From assembly GCA_964058805.1 (NCBI GenBank), contig CAXKVV010001065.1, positions 1 through 30,488 on the forward strand: a stretch of DNA of 30,488 nucleotides, in the 5' to 3' direction. The notes beneath the pieces are model-generated. The model saw nothing but the letters and a program-made list of their open reading frames with translations, was not told the origin of the DNA and did no database searches. Positions 21,078-30,488 of this stretch are shown here, one piece after another (the first letter of the stretch is position 1; every line of letters starts with the position of its first letter). The position numbers and the translations under genes were made by a program. This DNA comes from Schoenoplectus triqueter (taxonomy: Eukaryota > Streptophyta > Magnoliopsida > Poales > Cyperaceae).

Positions 21078-21475
21078 GAGTGGGGATCGGGATCCATTGA
21101 CAATGGGTTATTTTGATAATTTTGACAATGGACCTCTAAATAAATATTAAAAAAATTTAAAAATAAAAAATTATTTATAAATGGGTTCTTCTACTTTTAG
21201 ATTGATGGTCATTCAAATTTCATATAATTTCATTATCGTTTGATAGTCCATCAAATACCGTTAATTTAAAACCGTTGTAAATTATATGAAAAATTGATGG
21301 TCTTTGATGGATTATCAAACGATAATGAAATTGCATAAAATTTGAATGACCATCAATCTAAAAGTAAAAAAAACACATTTATAAATTTTTTTCATTTTTA
21401 AAATTTTTTTGTATTTATTTAGAAGTTTATTATCAAACTTGTAAAAATAACTCATTATCAAACCGATTCCTTCTC
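21078..21475. mobile_element. Mutator-like MITE, 398 bp, exact 9-bp duplication
   Basis: The left end GAGTGGGGATCGG and the reverse complement of the right end GAGAAGGAATCGG agree at 10 of 13 positions. The arms remain paired inward for about 185 bp, including ACTTTTAGATTGATGGTCAT and TTTCATTATCGTTTGATA on the left with complements on the right. TTATCAGAA flanks both sides (21069-21077 and 21476-21484), an exact 9-bp duplication, the size typical of Mutator-like transposases. Long arms and no coding sequence fit a non-autonomous element. Confidence 0.87.
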
Positions 21476-21484
21476 TTATCAGAA

Positions 21485-21780
21485 ACCAAACATCTTTTTT
21501 TTTATACATCATGCTGGAGACGTCTTGTACTGTACCGGTTTTACATCATGCAGGAGACGTCATCTCCTCTTATATCAGCAGCCACATCTCAAAAGTGATT
21601 CGCTTTCCTCCTCATCCCCCACTAAGCCCCTATTTTGTCCTTGTCTCCGGTGCCAAATTTCATTTCTGGTTGCGACTTCACGCCGGAACACCCCCCCCCC
21701 CCCCCACAGAACAGATGTCAGTACAAGAATTAAAAAACTTGATACTATAGGTCAATTATTGATCTCATCCGATATATTAG
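21485..21780. other. C-rich segment with a 20-bp direct repeat and a C15 run
   Basis: TACATCATGC(T/A)GGAGACGTC occurs at 21504-21523 and 21542-21561. A C run lies at 21691-21705. The stretch can be read open for 79 codons but the peptide has no recognisable domain. Base composition is gene-like compared with the neighbourhood, so a remnant leader or exon is possible. Confidence 0.4.
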
Positions 21781-22205
21781 TCTGATTCGATCTAAATCTG
21801 ACCCGATCCGATATGATCCGAAAATAAATAGATTTGATATAGATTTAATTTTTTTTATCCGAATCAGATCTGGTCGGGTTCGGGTGAACTTGACCCGATC
21901 TGATGAATTATATTTTTTAAGTAATTTTATAATTTAGTACTAATTAAAACTTAAATACACTAATTATATTCTAATTAAAATTATTTATAAATTAATTAAT
22001 ATTTCATTACTTATTATGTAAAAATAATTAATATATATTTAATTATTTTATATGGGTCAGATCGGGTCAATCCGTGACCCAATTGAATCCAATATGAGTC
22101 AAAAAAAATTATCCGAATTTAAATGAATCGAATTCGAATCGGATAAAAAAATAATAAAATAATAAAATAATATGACCCAATCCAACCCGACCCATTAACA
22201 CTCAA
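21781..22205. mobile_element. Degenerate CCGATC/GATCGG-type repeat
   Basis: The left part (GACCCGATCCGATATGATCC, ATCAGATCTGGTCGGGTTCG) and the right part (GGGTCAGATCGGGTCAATCC, CAATCCAACCCGACCCATTA) flank an AT-rich core. It shares its phrase type with the elements at 8601-8880 and 24868-25124. Ends and target duplication are not resolved. Confidence 0.45.
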
Positions 22206-22697
22206 GCTGATACATTGAGAAGCAGCAAGACGGCGTTATAATGGATAGATAGATATTAGATAGTTATAGCTCTTTGTGGTTTTTTCTTTTCCCATTCTTA
22301 TCCGTTCTTCTCTCTGCGGTCTCATGTAAACATCACCACCATGTAAATTAGCACCACCTTTTAGATCTTCTAATCAAATCATTACAAAGGCTACTTCATC
22401 ATGCATTCATTTCAATAGTACATTTAATATTCAATATTTACAGTACATCATTTTGAAAATATTGTTAAAAGAAATCTAAAATCATATAAGTATGTTTAGT
22501 GACTTAGACAAAGTGTGTAATTTGAAATAATTTAAAGTTTATAATTGATTATTCATCACAATGTCACTGAAATTTCACTATTAAAATTTTAAAATTATAT
22601 GACGGAAGACAAATCTCTTTCAGATTGACTTAAATTTGATATATGTATATTTAAATTATTAAAACACATCTATAATTTAAAATTTATTATTTGAACA
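22206..22697. other. AT-rich spacer with no gene seen
   Basis: Non-coding. CACCACCATGTAAATTAGCACCACC near 22335 is a small local repeat of ACCACC. No other structure is seen. Confidence 0.5.
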
Positions 22698-22898
22698 AAG
22701 TGATGGAGCTTGACTCAAAATTATGGGGAGCTAAAAAAAATTTGTATATACTTTAGATGTTGCTCTTAAATTTTGAGGGTTGAAATGAAAAATATCATAA
22801 TGACACTATAAAAAATCATTAATATTTAATAAATATACGAATTTTTAAAAATTTGTGAGAGATCAGAGTCCCCCGGCCCTCACTAACATCAGTCACTA
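22698..22898. mobile_element. hAT-like MITE, about 201 bp, near-perfect 8-bp duplication
   Basis: The left end AAGTGATGGAGCTTGAC and the reverse complement of the right end (TAGTGACTGATG) share the AGTGA core seen in the element at 19818-20261. It is flanked by TTTGAACA (22690-22697) and TTTAAACA (22899-22906), 7 of 8 matching. It lacks coding sequence. The phrase GGAGCTTGA also appears in the element at the right edge of the window. Confidence 0.7.
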
Positions 22899-23376
22899 TT
22901 TAAACAATATTTTTAGAAAAATATACCATAAGCATTGAATATAACTGGCGCAAGTAAATGCCCACTTTAATTTTTTTAGACAAAAAAACATTCACGGTGT
23001 TTGAAGGCCCATCCTTTAGAAAACGACATGATGTTAGTGTTGTATTTTATATTAATTATATATTTTTATGGTAAATTGATTTAATTATATCTTAATTTGA
23101 AAATATTCACGAAGTCGTTTTGTTACCATTTATCACTATCATTAATCGAATCAAACAAGTAATTTATAGACCATAAAGTTATTGAACACTATCACTATAA
23201 CGACCGTGATCAAATAAATTATAAATAACATATATTATATGATTCGATCAAAAATATTCAATTTTCATTTGTTATTGACTTTTTTTTAATTACTGGCCCA
23301 GCTTTTAATTAGTTGGTGAATGGATCAAGCTCTTATTCTTATTATTTTTATTTTTTAAAGATATGTTTGTATTTCA

Positions 23377-23423
<47 letters not shown>

Positions 23424-23839
23424 TTGTCTTTTATCTGTACTTTTTTCAATTTGATTTAATGAAAATATATAGTAGCATAAAAAAATTATTGGGTCCTTCA
23501 TTATTAACGATACATCAATAACAATAAGACTGATATCAATAAAGAACGGGTGTATATATTTCAACCTCCTTATATATGTACTTTTGATTGACAAACAAAA
23601 ATGAAAAGAATGGAGTTAGGGGAAAATAATCTCCACTGGCACCTGCATTAATTTCGTTCTGGCCGCATGCTGGTCTGAACTCATTTCTGATAAAATGGTC
23701 CTCTCTTTAATCACTGCTACAATAATGTCACCAGTAATTAGTACGTATTACATATGTTGTGGGCCTTATTTAGGTCGTGAATGGTTTTACAAGGTCGTTG
23801 TGAAAACAATAATGATTTCTGAAGGTCGTTAATTAGTTA
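22899..23839. other. Spacer with no gene seen
   Basis: AT-rich, non-coding. It includes the TA microsatellite at 23380-23421. A 79-codon reverse-strand frame there is an artefact of the TA run. Confidence 0.5.
23380..23421. repeat. TA dinucleotide microsatellite, about 21 units
   Basis: An uninterrupted TA run, the longest in the window, and probably polymorphic. Confidence 0.95.
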
Positions 23840-24355
23840 TCGACTGGTTCGAATTGATTGGAATATTGCCACGTGTATTCGATATAGCTATCAGATCTGA
23901 ATAATTTATTGGCCATCACTTTCATTGATAGGTCATGTAACATTTCAGATTGTATAACGTTGCATCAGTTTTTACCCAAATTCTAATATTAATAATTCTA
24001 CAAGCAGGTAATGATGGATTAGATGGAAAGCTTGTGAGGATATTGACATGTAAATCCGCTTACACAATTCTGAAAGGAGAACTAATAATAATAAATAAAT
24101 AAATACAGATCTACATGTAAATATACTCACAAGTCACAAGTTTTCCATCTAATCTCGTCATTACCTGCTTGTATAATTATTAAAATTAGACTTTGGTTTA
24201 AAATTGATGCAACATTATACAATCTAAAATGCTACATGACCTATATATAAATTAAAGTGATGGCCAACTAATTATTCAGATCTGATAGCTAAATCGAAAA
24301 CATGTGGCAATGATATGTTCTAATCAATTATTAGTTATTATCCAACTGAATTCGT
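23840..24355. repeat. Long imperfect inverted repeat, arms about 215-230 bp
   Basis: Left-arm phrases GCTATCAGATCTGAATAATT, TTGGCCATCACTTT, TAGGTCATGTA, GATTGTATAA, ACAAGCAGGTAATGA, TTAGATGGAAA and ACATGTA all recur as complements in reverse order on the right (24110-24300). The loop is about 50 bases around 24060-24108. A transcript would form a hairpin of more than 200 pairs. It may be a MITE whose ends have decayed or a small-RNA-producing inverted repeat; neither is proven. Confidence 0.8.
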
Positions 24356-24859
24356 TGAGATCTCATTTATTAAAATTAACGTAAAATATCATCATTGGTG
24401 GTTCTTTTAAGAATATCTTTCTCAGCACAAGCCATCAAGGCATCAAATAACCATTTTCGAGTGATGTGTTGCAACATGTAAGATCAATGTTAATTTTATA
24501 AGACATGCACTTGAATCCACACCATATAACTAACTTTTTGGTCTCAAATACTACATAACAAGTACACTAATATTTTATATATAAATATACATTTCTAAAC
24601 CCGAGTAATTTTTAATTTTGTAACGGTTAGACCACTTGAGCTAGTCAGAACTCAAAGAGAATAAAAAAAATCCACTCCCAGTAATTGGCTGAAATTGTAT
24701 TGGATGTTTCATTTGAATTTATATACAACAATGACATGTGATTCTCTATTATATTATGTTTGTTTGTTGCTTTTGTATTTTCTTTGGAGCAATGGAAGTG
24801 ACATATGAGAAATTCGAAAACTATAAAATTAAAAGTTGAGAAAGTAGAAAATGATGAGA
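24356..24859. other. Spacer with no gene seen
   Basis: Non-coding AT-rich sequence, with no repeat or gene that I can support. Confidence 0.5.
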
Positions 24860-24867
24860 CTATTCTA

Positions 24868-25124
24868 TAGAGGTGGTAATCGGACGGGTCGGGTTGAATT
24901 AGTTTGATTTTTTGGAAGAAATTGGGCGGGGTAAGATCAGATCAATTTATATGTCATATTTTTTTAGATCTTTAATTGATTGTGATTGAATTGCAGGTCA
25001 TTTGATCTCAAGATAGATCAGATTAGGTTCGGATTGGATCAAGCTAGTTTGACTTTCCTATAAAAATAGATCGGATCGGAATTGAATCTGGATGGGTTTT
25101 TCGGATCGGATTATGTCACATCTA
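24868..25124. mobile_element. hAT-like MITE, 257 bp, 8-bp duplication
   Basis: Left end TAGAGGTGGTAATCGGACGG; reverse complement of the right end TAGATGTGACATAATCCG. The first 11 bases agree at 8 positions. Flanks CTATTCTA (24860-24867) and CTATTATA (25125-25132) match at 7 of 8. TAGGGGTGGCAAT-type ends followed by GGGTCGGGT phrases are a common plant hAT MITE pattern (general knowledge). No coding sequence. Confidence 0.78.
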
Positions 25125-25132
25125 CTATTATA

Positions 25133-26129
25133 GTGATCATTCATGCAGATCAACAAAAAAATCTTTAAAAATGATTTTTCTATTTGTCTTTGAAGAGATT
25201 TAAAATTCATTAGCTATTTTTTATTATATTTCTTACTTATTTTTTTCTCTTATGGGAAAACTGAGTAGTTTTTATTAATTATGATTTTATTAGAAATTAA
25301 ATACTAAATATGCATACAACTCTTACATAGTAGAACACTCGGTCAATTTTAGTGGGATTCACTTGTGTAGAAATATAAAAATATTAGTGACATATAATAT
25401 AAATTAATGTACAAAATAATAACATATCAAAATAAAATGGTGTTCAATGCACCCTTTCTTCTTTATAGGATCTGTGATTGGTTCACATCTGTTACTATTT
25501 ATATTCACACTATGAAAATTCATATATGATACAATAAACATTAGTAGTTCCAATATAGCATCTCTTTCACTAATACCAGTTTGCTCAACACGTAATTTAA
25601 TTTTGCATCAGCATTTCACTCGGGTGGATATTCCTTAAGTAGCAATAATTTTAATGTTTGACTATTTTTATTAGCATATGTTCTGAAGCAGGTCTTGGAG
25701 ATATTGTATTATTTTTCTTTCTCTAACTGAAACATGGAATTATGTGTTGTGAACTTTTATGTATATTTACATGATTTTTTAAGTCCAATATCTTCGTCTT
25801 TTTTTAATGATACTTATATCTTTATCCTTGTAAGTGTATTTTTTCTGATCATCAATGGTCAATGGATGTCTATGTATATTCTATTAGTCCTGGTAAGTGA
25901 TTGTTTTCGAACTTTGTTATTTTTTGTTTTTTCTTGTTAACGATGATTTTGTTGTTCTTTCTTGTTAATGATGAGTTTTTGTTTATGTCATATTATATTT
26001 TCAAATTTGTTAAAAAAATTATTTCATTTATGTAAATTATATTTTACTTTAACAAAATAATAGATATTTTATCCTAAACCATGAATATTTACGTGTATTA
26101 GAATAGAAATTTAAAATTGTTATAAAAAT
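25133..26129. other. AT-rich spacer with no gene seen
   Basis: Non-coding. Around 25730-25940 a 68-codon open frame encodes a hydrophobic, low-complexity peptide with no recognisable family. TTTTGTT(G/T)TT-like phrases recur near 25920-25985. Confidence 0.5.
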
Positions 26130-26179
26130 CAACCGCATATTACGTGACGATAGTCACTTTGACGGTACGGTAGTGGATT

Positions 26180-26400
26180 GAAAAAATCTGCCCGGTCCAA
26201 TTCGTTCCGGACCGTGCTCAAACCCATGCCAATCCGTAGCCCGGTCATGATCCGGTCCAACGGTGGTCCGATTCTTCTTTCATCCAAAACTAGCCCGTGT
26301 GAATCTGTCCCGTGCGGACCCATGGACCGGACCGAATCGGACCACGGACTATGTGGGACCGTGGACCGGAACAGACCGGCCCATGACCCGGACCAACTTT
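26180..26400. mobile_element. CCGGTCC-rich repeat island upstream of the acyl-activating enzyme gene
   Basis: A sharply GC-rich island in AT-rich surroundings with many copies of CCGGTCC, GGACCGG and related words. It includes the inverted pair GGTCCGATTC (about 26265) and GAATCGGACC (about 26334). It resembles the CG-rich ends of non-autonomous plant DNA elements; its borders are not defined. Both strands are open here by composition only; no protein is supported. It ends about 190 bases before the TATA box of the next gene. Confidence 0.5.
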
Positions 26401-26590
26401 TTATAATTTTTGGTAAATTTTTATAATTTTTTTAATATTATTCGATTTTTAAATAATTAAAAATATAAAATTAAGTCAATAAAAATTATTATTTAATAAT
26501 TTTCATAATTTCTGGAATCCGGTAGCAGTAGGTTACTTAAAAAAATATATAATTTGTACCATTGTTCCTGGTCTCATCCAAGGCTCCCTC

Positions 26591-26598
26591 TATATAAA
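26591..26598 (+). promoter_or_regulatory. TATA box of the acyl-activating enzyme gene
   Basis: TATATAAA, 90 bases upstream of the ATG at 26688, followed by a C/T-rich leader with no other ATG. Position and sequence fit a plant core promoter well. Confidence 0.75.
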
Positions 26599-26687
26599 TC
26601 CAGGCTTCTCCAAACTCTTTAAATCACATTACCTACGACTAAAATCCATCCCCTCTTCCTCTTCTTCTCCTAATAACTTGTATCGCT

Positions 26688-28881
26688 ATGGAAAAGCTCG
26701 GGCTCAACGAGGCCAACAGCAATCCCCTCACACCTCTTAATTTTCTTGAGCGCACCGCAACGGTTTATGGTAACTGCAAGTCAATTGTCTACAATAAAAC
26801 AGTGTACACATGGGCTGAGACACGAGAACGGTGCCTCCGCCTCGCCTCTGCCCTCTCCTCCCTTGGCATCTCCCGTCGTGATGTGGTAATTTAACTCTAC
26901 CTTTTCCCTTCTTTTTGTACAAATTTGATGATCAGCGAAGTAGCTCGAAAACATGGATTAGTAATTATGGAATATTTGTTACTATGCATGATTGGTAAAT
27001 TATTAGCTAGAAAATTAAATCATCTATTAAGTTTTATGGGCATATAATTATAAAATGATCAAGTCCCTGGTTAAATATATAGAAAAAAAATAAGACGGAC
27101 AGTCCTTCAAGTTTTTTTTTTATGTCCACTAAAATAATGAAGATCTAAAACTTTATTGAGCAATAAACAACAAGATTTTATCAGGAAACACAGCTATGAA
27201 AATTATACATGAAACATGGCCGGACACTACCCAACATTGTACATAATAATATAAATCGCACAAAGAGGGTTAAGAACGAGAGCACTGGTTAGCATTGCAA
27301 TCGTGTCCACCTTAACAATAATCTCAGATCCTAGATACATACAATGTATCCTTTATATAATTATTATTGAAATAGCACCTTTGCCATCTAATTAATTAAC
27401 TTTCCATGTATTGCTGCAAGGTCTCTGTGTTAGCCCCAAATGTGCCAGCCATGTACGAAATGCACTTTGGTGTGCCAATGTGCGGTGCCGTTCTCAATAC
27501 CATCAACACTCGTCTTGATGCACGCACTGTTTCCATCCTTCTCCACCACAGTGAATCAAAGCTTGTCTTTTGTGACATTCTCTACATTCCCCTTCTACAT
27601 GATGCAATTCGGCTCGTCCCTTGCTCTAACAAACCCCCTCAAATCATCCCCATTGAAGATCCTTACGAATGCAATGCCACCACACATCACTACTCACTAA
27701 CTTATGAGAAACTCATTGAATCAGGCGATCCACAATTTGACTGGATTAAACCAAGCAATGATCTCTACCCGATTGTGCTCAATTACACATCAGGGACGAC
27801 TTCTGCTCCAAAAGGAGTTGTGCACTGCCACCGTGGCATATTTATTGCTACCCTTGACTCTCTTGTTACCTGGTCGGTACCAATTGAACCGGTTTATCTC
27901 TGGACTCTTCCCATGTTTCATTCCAATGGATGGACATTCCCTTGGGGCATGGCGGTTGTGGGAGGCACCAATATCTGCCTCAGACGCTTCAATGCTTCGA
28001 CAATTTTCTCAGCATTTCATGAGCACAAGGTGACCCATATGTGTGCTGCTCCAATAGTTCTGAGCATGCTTTGCAATGCCTCACATTCAATAATAAAACC
28101 ACTTCTAGGGCCTGTCAACATAATGACTGCTGCTTCATCACCACCTGCCACAGTGTTGAATCGTACTGAGGCAATGGGATTTGTTGTGAGCCATGGTTAT
28201 GGCCTAACTGAGACGGGCGGTATAGTCATGTCCTGTGCATGGAAGGGGGAGTGGAACAATCTAGCGGCATCAGAGCGTGCCAGACTAAAGGCACGCCAAG
28301 GGGTGAGTACACCATCTCTAATCAAAATTGATGTATTAGATGTACATACTGGAAAAAGTGTTGTCAGAGATGGAGTTACCTCTGGAGAGATTGTTGTTAA
28401 AGGTGCATGTGTCATGCTCGGTTACTTAAAGGACGAAAAGGCCACAAATGCGGCAATCAAAGATGGGTGGTTTTACACTGGTGATGTCGGTGTGGTGCAT
28501 CCGGATGGCTATGTGGAGATAAAAGATCGTTCGAAAGATGTGATTATAAGCGGAGGGGAGAATATTTCTAGTGTAGAGGTAGAGTCAATGCTGTACAGTC
28601 ACCCTGTTGTGAATGAGGCAGCTGTTGTGGCCCGGCCAGATGAGTTCTGGGGGGAGACGCCATGTGCATTTGTTAGCTTGGTGGATGGGATAGATCCAGT
28701 AATGGTACCAACAGAGAAGGAGATGATAGAATGGTGCCGGGAAAGGATGCCACATTACATGGTGCCTAAAACCGTGATATTTAAGGAAGAGTTACCTAAG
28801 ACATCTACCGGAAAGATACAGAAATATATGCTAAGAAATCTTGCTAGAGAGATGGCTACAACAAAAATGAGTCGACTTTGA
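26688..28881 (+). CDS. Peroxisomal acyl-activating enzyme (AMP-forming acyl-CoA ligase)
   Basis: Complete gene with two exons, 26688-26885 and 27421-28881, joined in phase across a 535-bp GT-AG intron (...RRDV/VSVLAPN...); 552 residues. These enzymes activate a carboxylic acid with ATP to an acyl-adenylate and then form the acyl-CoA. Seen: P-loop-like YTSGTTSAPKG from residue 188, YGLTE at 326-330, TGD with Asp421, the hinge KDRSKDVIISGGENISSVEV, and the C-terminal catalytic Lys531 in TSTGK. The last three residues are Ser-Arg-Leu, a type 1 peroxisome signal. Sequence and length place it near the plant AAE1/benzoate- and cinnamate-CoA ligase clade (recalled members also end in SKL or SRL). 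The natural acid (short or medium fatty, benzoic, cinnamic) cannot be told from sequence. The first ATG after the TATA box is used; a later in-frame Met at 27406 is intronic. Confidence 0.93.
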
Positions 28882-30295
28882 GGCTGAATTGGCGCTATTT
28901 AATTATTACAATGTAAATTTCTTGAAGTCATGTTTTCCTCTTTCTGATTTAGATTTGATTAGTATTAAGTTTTTACATTGAAATAAAAAAAAATACATTG
29001 TAGTTTTGGTTTGCAAGTACCAATTCTTTTGTCTCAATTAAGGAATTGCGGAATAATCCTGCTGTATTTTTTTTTCCTCTAAGCATGATATTTTGGGTAC
29101 ATGGAGCAAACTTTAACTACTTATGTTATTTAGTTTGGCTTTTGATATTCAATTAAAGTGTTCTGAACAGACTTGTTATTTTTTGTCTTTTTTAGTCAGG
29201 AGACTTATTATTTTTGTTATCCTAACAATCAATCCGAATGGGACCATAACTTTCGTAAAGACCGCACTAATTTTTTTCTTGAAAAAAAAAACTGTTGGAT
29301 ATTCACTTCCAAAAAAATGCATCAACATATACCTGAAACGTTAATTATTGACGTCATTGATACAAGTGATTTTCTAAATTCGCTTGTACAAAAATAATCA
29401 TAAATTTTCACAACACTGATAGCATAACAGTCACAAGTTGAGAAGTACATATGGAGACGAACATTCGACCAAAGACAAGGGTCCCAGGACAAGACCAGTC
29501 AAGTGTAAATCATCATTCTAATATATGCATTGTTGATTACCCGCGCCTGTAAAATAATCCATGTGATGTCTCATGGTTTGTGAATTGTGAATAATAAATA
29601 CTTACTTTTGGAAATGAATTGAACGGTCTTGCTCGGTTCAACTAAATAATGTCTATGGTTCACCAATTGACTCCGAGATGGACCGAAGCTATACCAAATT
29701 GGAGAAGATGCATGTTATCCAAACGCAGTTAAAATTATTATAAATTATCAAGTAGTACTTTTTGACGATTTCATTGAAAGAACTCGATTGTGATGCGGCA
29801 AACCAGCAACTATTGTGGTAACTTCACCAGGTTCGTCAGTACTGGAAATCCCTAACAATTCCAAATATTACCTTTAGTATTCTCACAACTTATTCTAGAG
29901 AATTCTGAGTTGCTTCCCATCTCATGTTCGAAATATTACCTAATATTGAAGTTCAAGTTGTATTGTAAAGCAGTAGGACCTCAGTTGCTCATCAAAAGAA
30001 AATAACCAGGAGGTGATAGAAGCACACTTTTGACCATGTGAAAAGCTAAGGAATTTTGGTAGACCAAGACAATTTCCAATTTATTTGTCTGAATTAAGTT
30101 TGGACTCATTCGTCTTAGTTTTTTTTTTCTATTTTATGTTCGATTCATATTTTCAACTGTAGCTCGGTCAGCCTCTATCCTATTCCAAGTCATTCAAAAT
30201 TTTCCAATTAATTATAATTTAATTAAATTTCACAGCTTATTAGAAAATTAAGGCATCATGTTACATGTACAAGCACATAATTAGAAATTAATAAC
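28882..30295. other. 3' UTR and downstream spacer of the acyl-activating enzyme gene
   Basis: The UTR follows TGA at 28879-28881. Beyond about 29000 the sequence is AT-rich with no gene or clear element; open frames of about 73 codons at 29123 and 29173 overlap each other and look random. Confidence 0.5.
28982..28987 (+). terminator. Candidate polyadenylation signal AATAAA
   Basis: AATAAA 100 bases after the stop codon, within an A-rich run and after T-rich sequence, an arrangement usual for plant 3' ends. Confidence 0.5.
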
Positions 30296-30487
30296 GAGTG
30301 ATTAAAAGCGGAGCTTGAGTTGATTTTAAGAGGCTAATTAAATCTCATTACTTATATTAAATAATTAGAGGGGCTAATTTCATATTTCAAACTTATTTTT
30401 TTCTGGAAAAATAAATATTACTTCTTGTATCATAGGACTCATAGAGGGGGGCATGACCCAATTAGCCATAATAAAACTCCGTCACTG
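30296..30487. mobile_element. hAT-like MITE at the window edge
   Basis: The right end CTCCGTCACTG is the complement of CAGTGACGGAG, the same terminal motif as the element at 19818-20261. The left end GAGTGATTAAAAGCGGAGCTTGAG fits the same motif interrupted by a short AT insertion and shares GGAGCTTGA with 22698-22898. The target duplication on the right would start at 30488 and cannot be checked. Confidence 0.55.
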
Positions 30488-30488
30488 C

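Noticed and set aside
23355..23594. 79-codon reverse-strand open frame
   Set aside because: Its C-terminal IYIYIY comes from the TA microsatellite.
26129..26426. Open frames on both strands
   Set aside because: They lie in the CCGGTCC-rich island; high GC removes stop codons on both strands. No protein family is recognisable.
27406..27420. ATG at 27406 as the start of the acyl-activating enzyme
   Set aside because: It would lose the conserved N-terminal segment (TPLNFLERTA...TW) and lies just before a good 3' splice site; exon 1 joins exon 2 in phase.
1..30488. tRNA, rRNA or other structured RNA genes
   Set aside because: I scanned for the tRNA T-loop motif (GGTTCGAATCC-type) and found no cloverleaf. 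A partial match near 23848 lies in an inverted repeat arm.

Overview
The window is nuclear DNA of a flowering plant, most likely a eudicot; I cannot name the species. The evidence is three plant-type genes with short GT-AG introns, AT-rich spacers, TA microsatellites and many small non-autonomous transposons. All three genes lie on the + strand.

Region 1 (1-5542) is the 3' part of a HUA2-like (HULK/ENHANCER OF AG-4 family) gene. Ten exons encode the last 809 residues: a CID/RPR-type domain, a proline-rich tract, a lineage-specific PPD-rich repeat and the family's terminal W-R-P motif. Its N-terminal part lies left of the window.

Region 2 (8270-11567) is a complete ten-exon gene for a secreted class C GH9 endo-beta-1,4-glucanase of 605 residues: signal peptide, GH9 catalytic domain, short Ser/Pro linker and CBM49. 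It resembles the GH9C1 type.

Region 3 (11568-26687) is a 15 kb spacer with no intact gene. It holds a decayed LEA-like fragment (13063-13260) and many short transposon-like elements, several with terminal inverted repeats and target-site duplications I could read directly. The oddest is a 460-bp foldback element (15941-16400) carrying four near-identical 27-bp palindromes placed symmetrically about its centre and flanked by an exact 8-bp duplication. Others are a 398-bp element with a 9-bp duplication (21078-21475), hAT-like elements at 19818-20261, 22698-22898 and 24868-25124, and long hairpins at 17258-17654 and 23840-24355.

Region 4 (26591-28987) is a complete two-exon gene for a 552-residue acyl-activating enzyme (AMP-forming acyl-CoA ligase) ending in Ser-Arg-Leu, a peroxisomal targeting signal. 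The rest (28882-30488) is non-coding and ends in another hAT-like element cut by the window edge.

The three genes act in separate processes (RNA/flowering regulation, cell-wall remodelling, peroxisomal acyl-CoA formation); their proximity shows no functional cluster. No cellular system new to science is evident. The strongest candidate for something undescribed is the four-palindrome foldback element.
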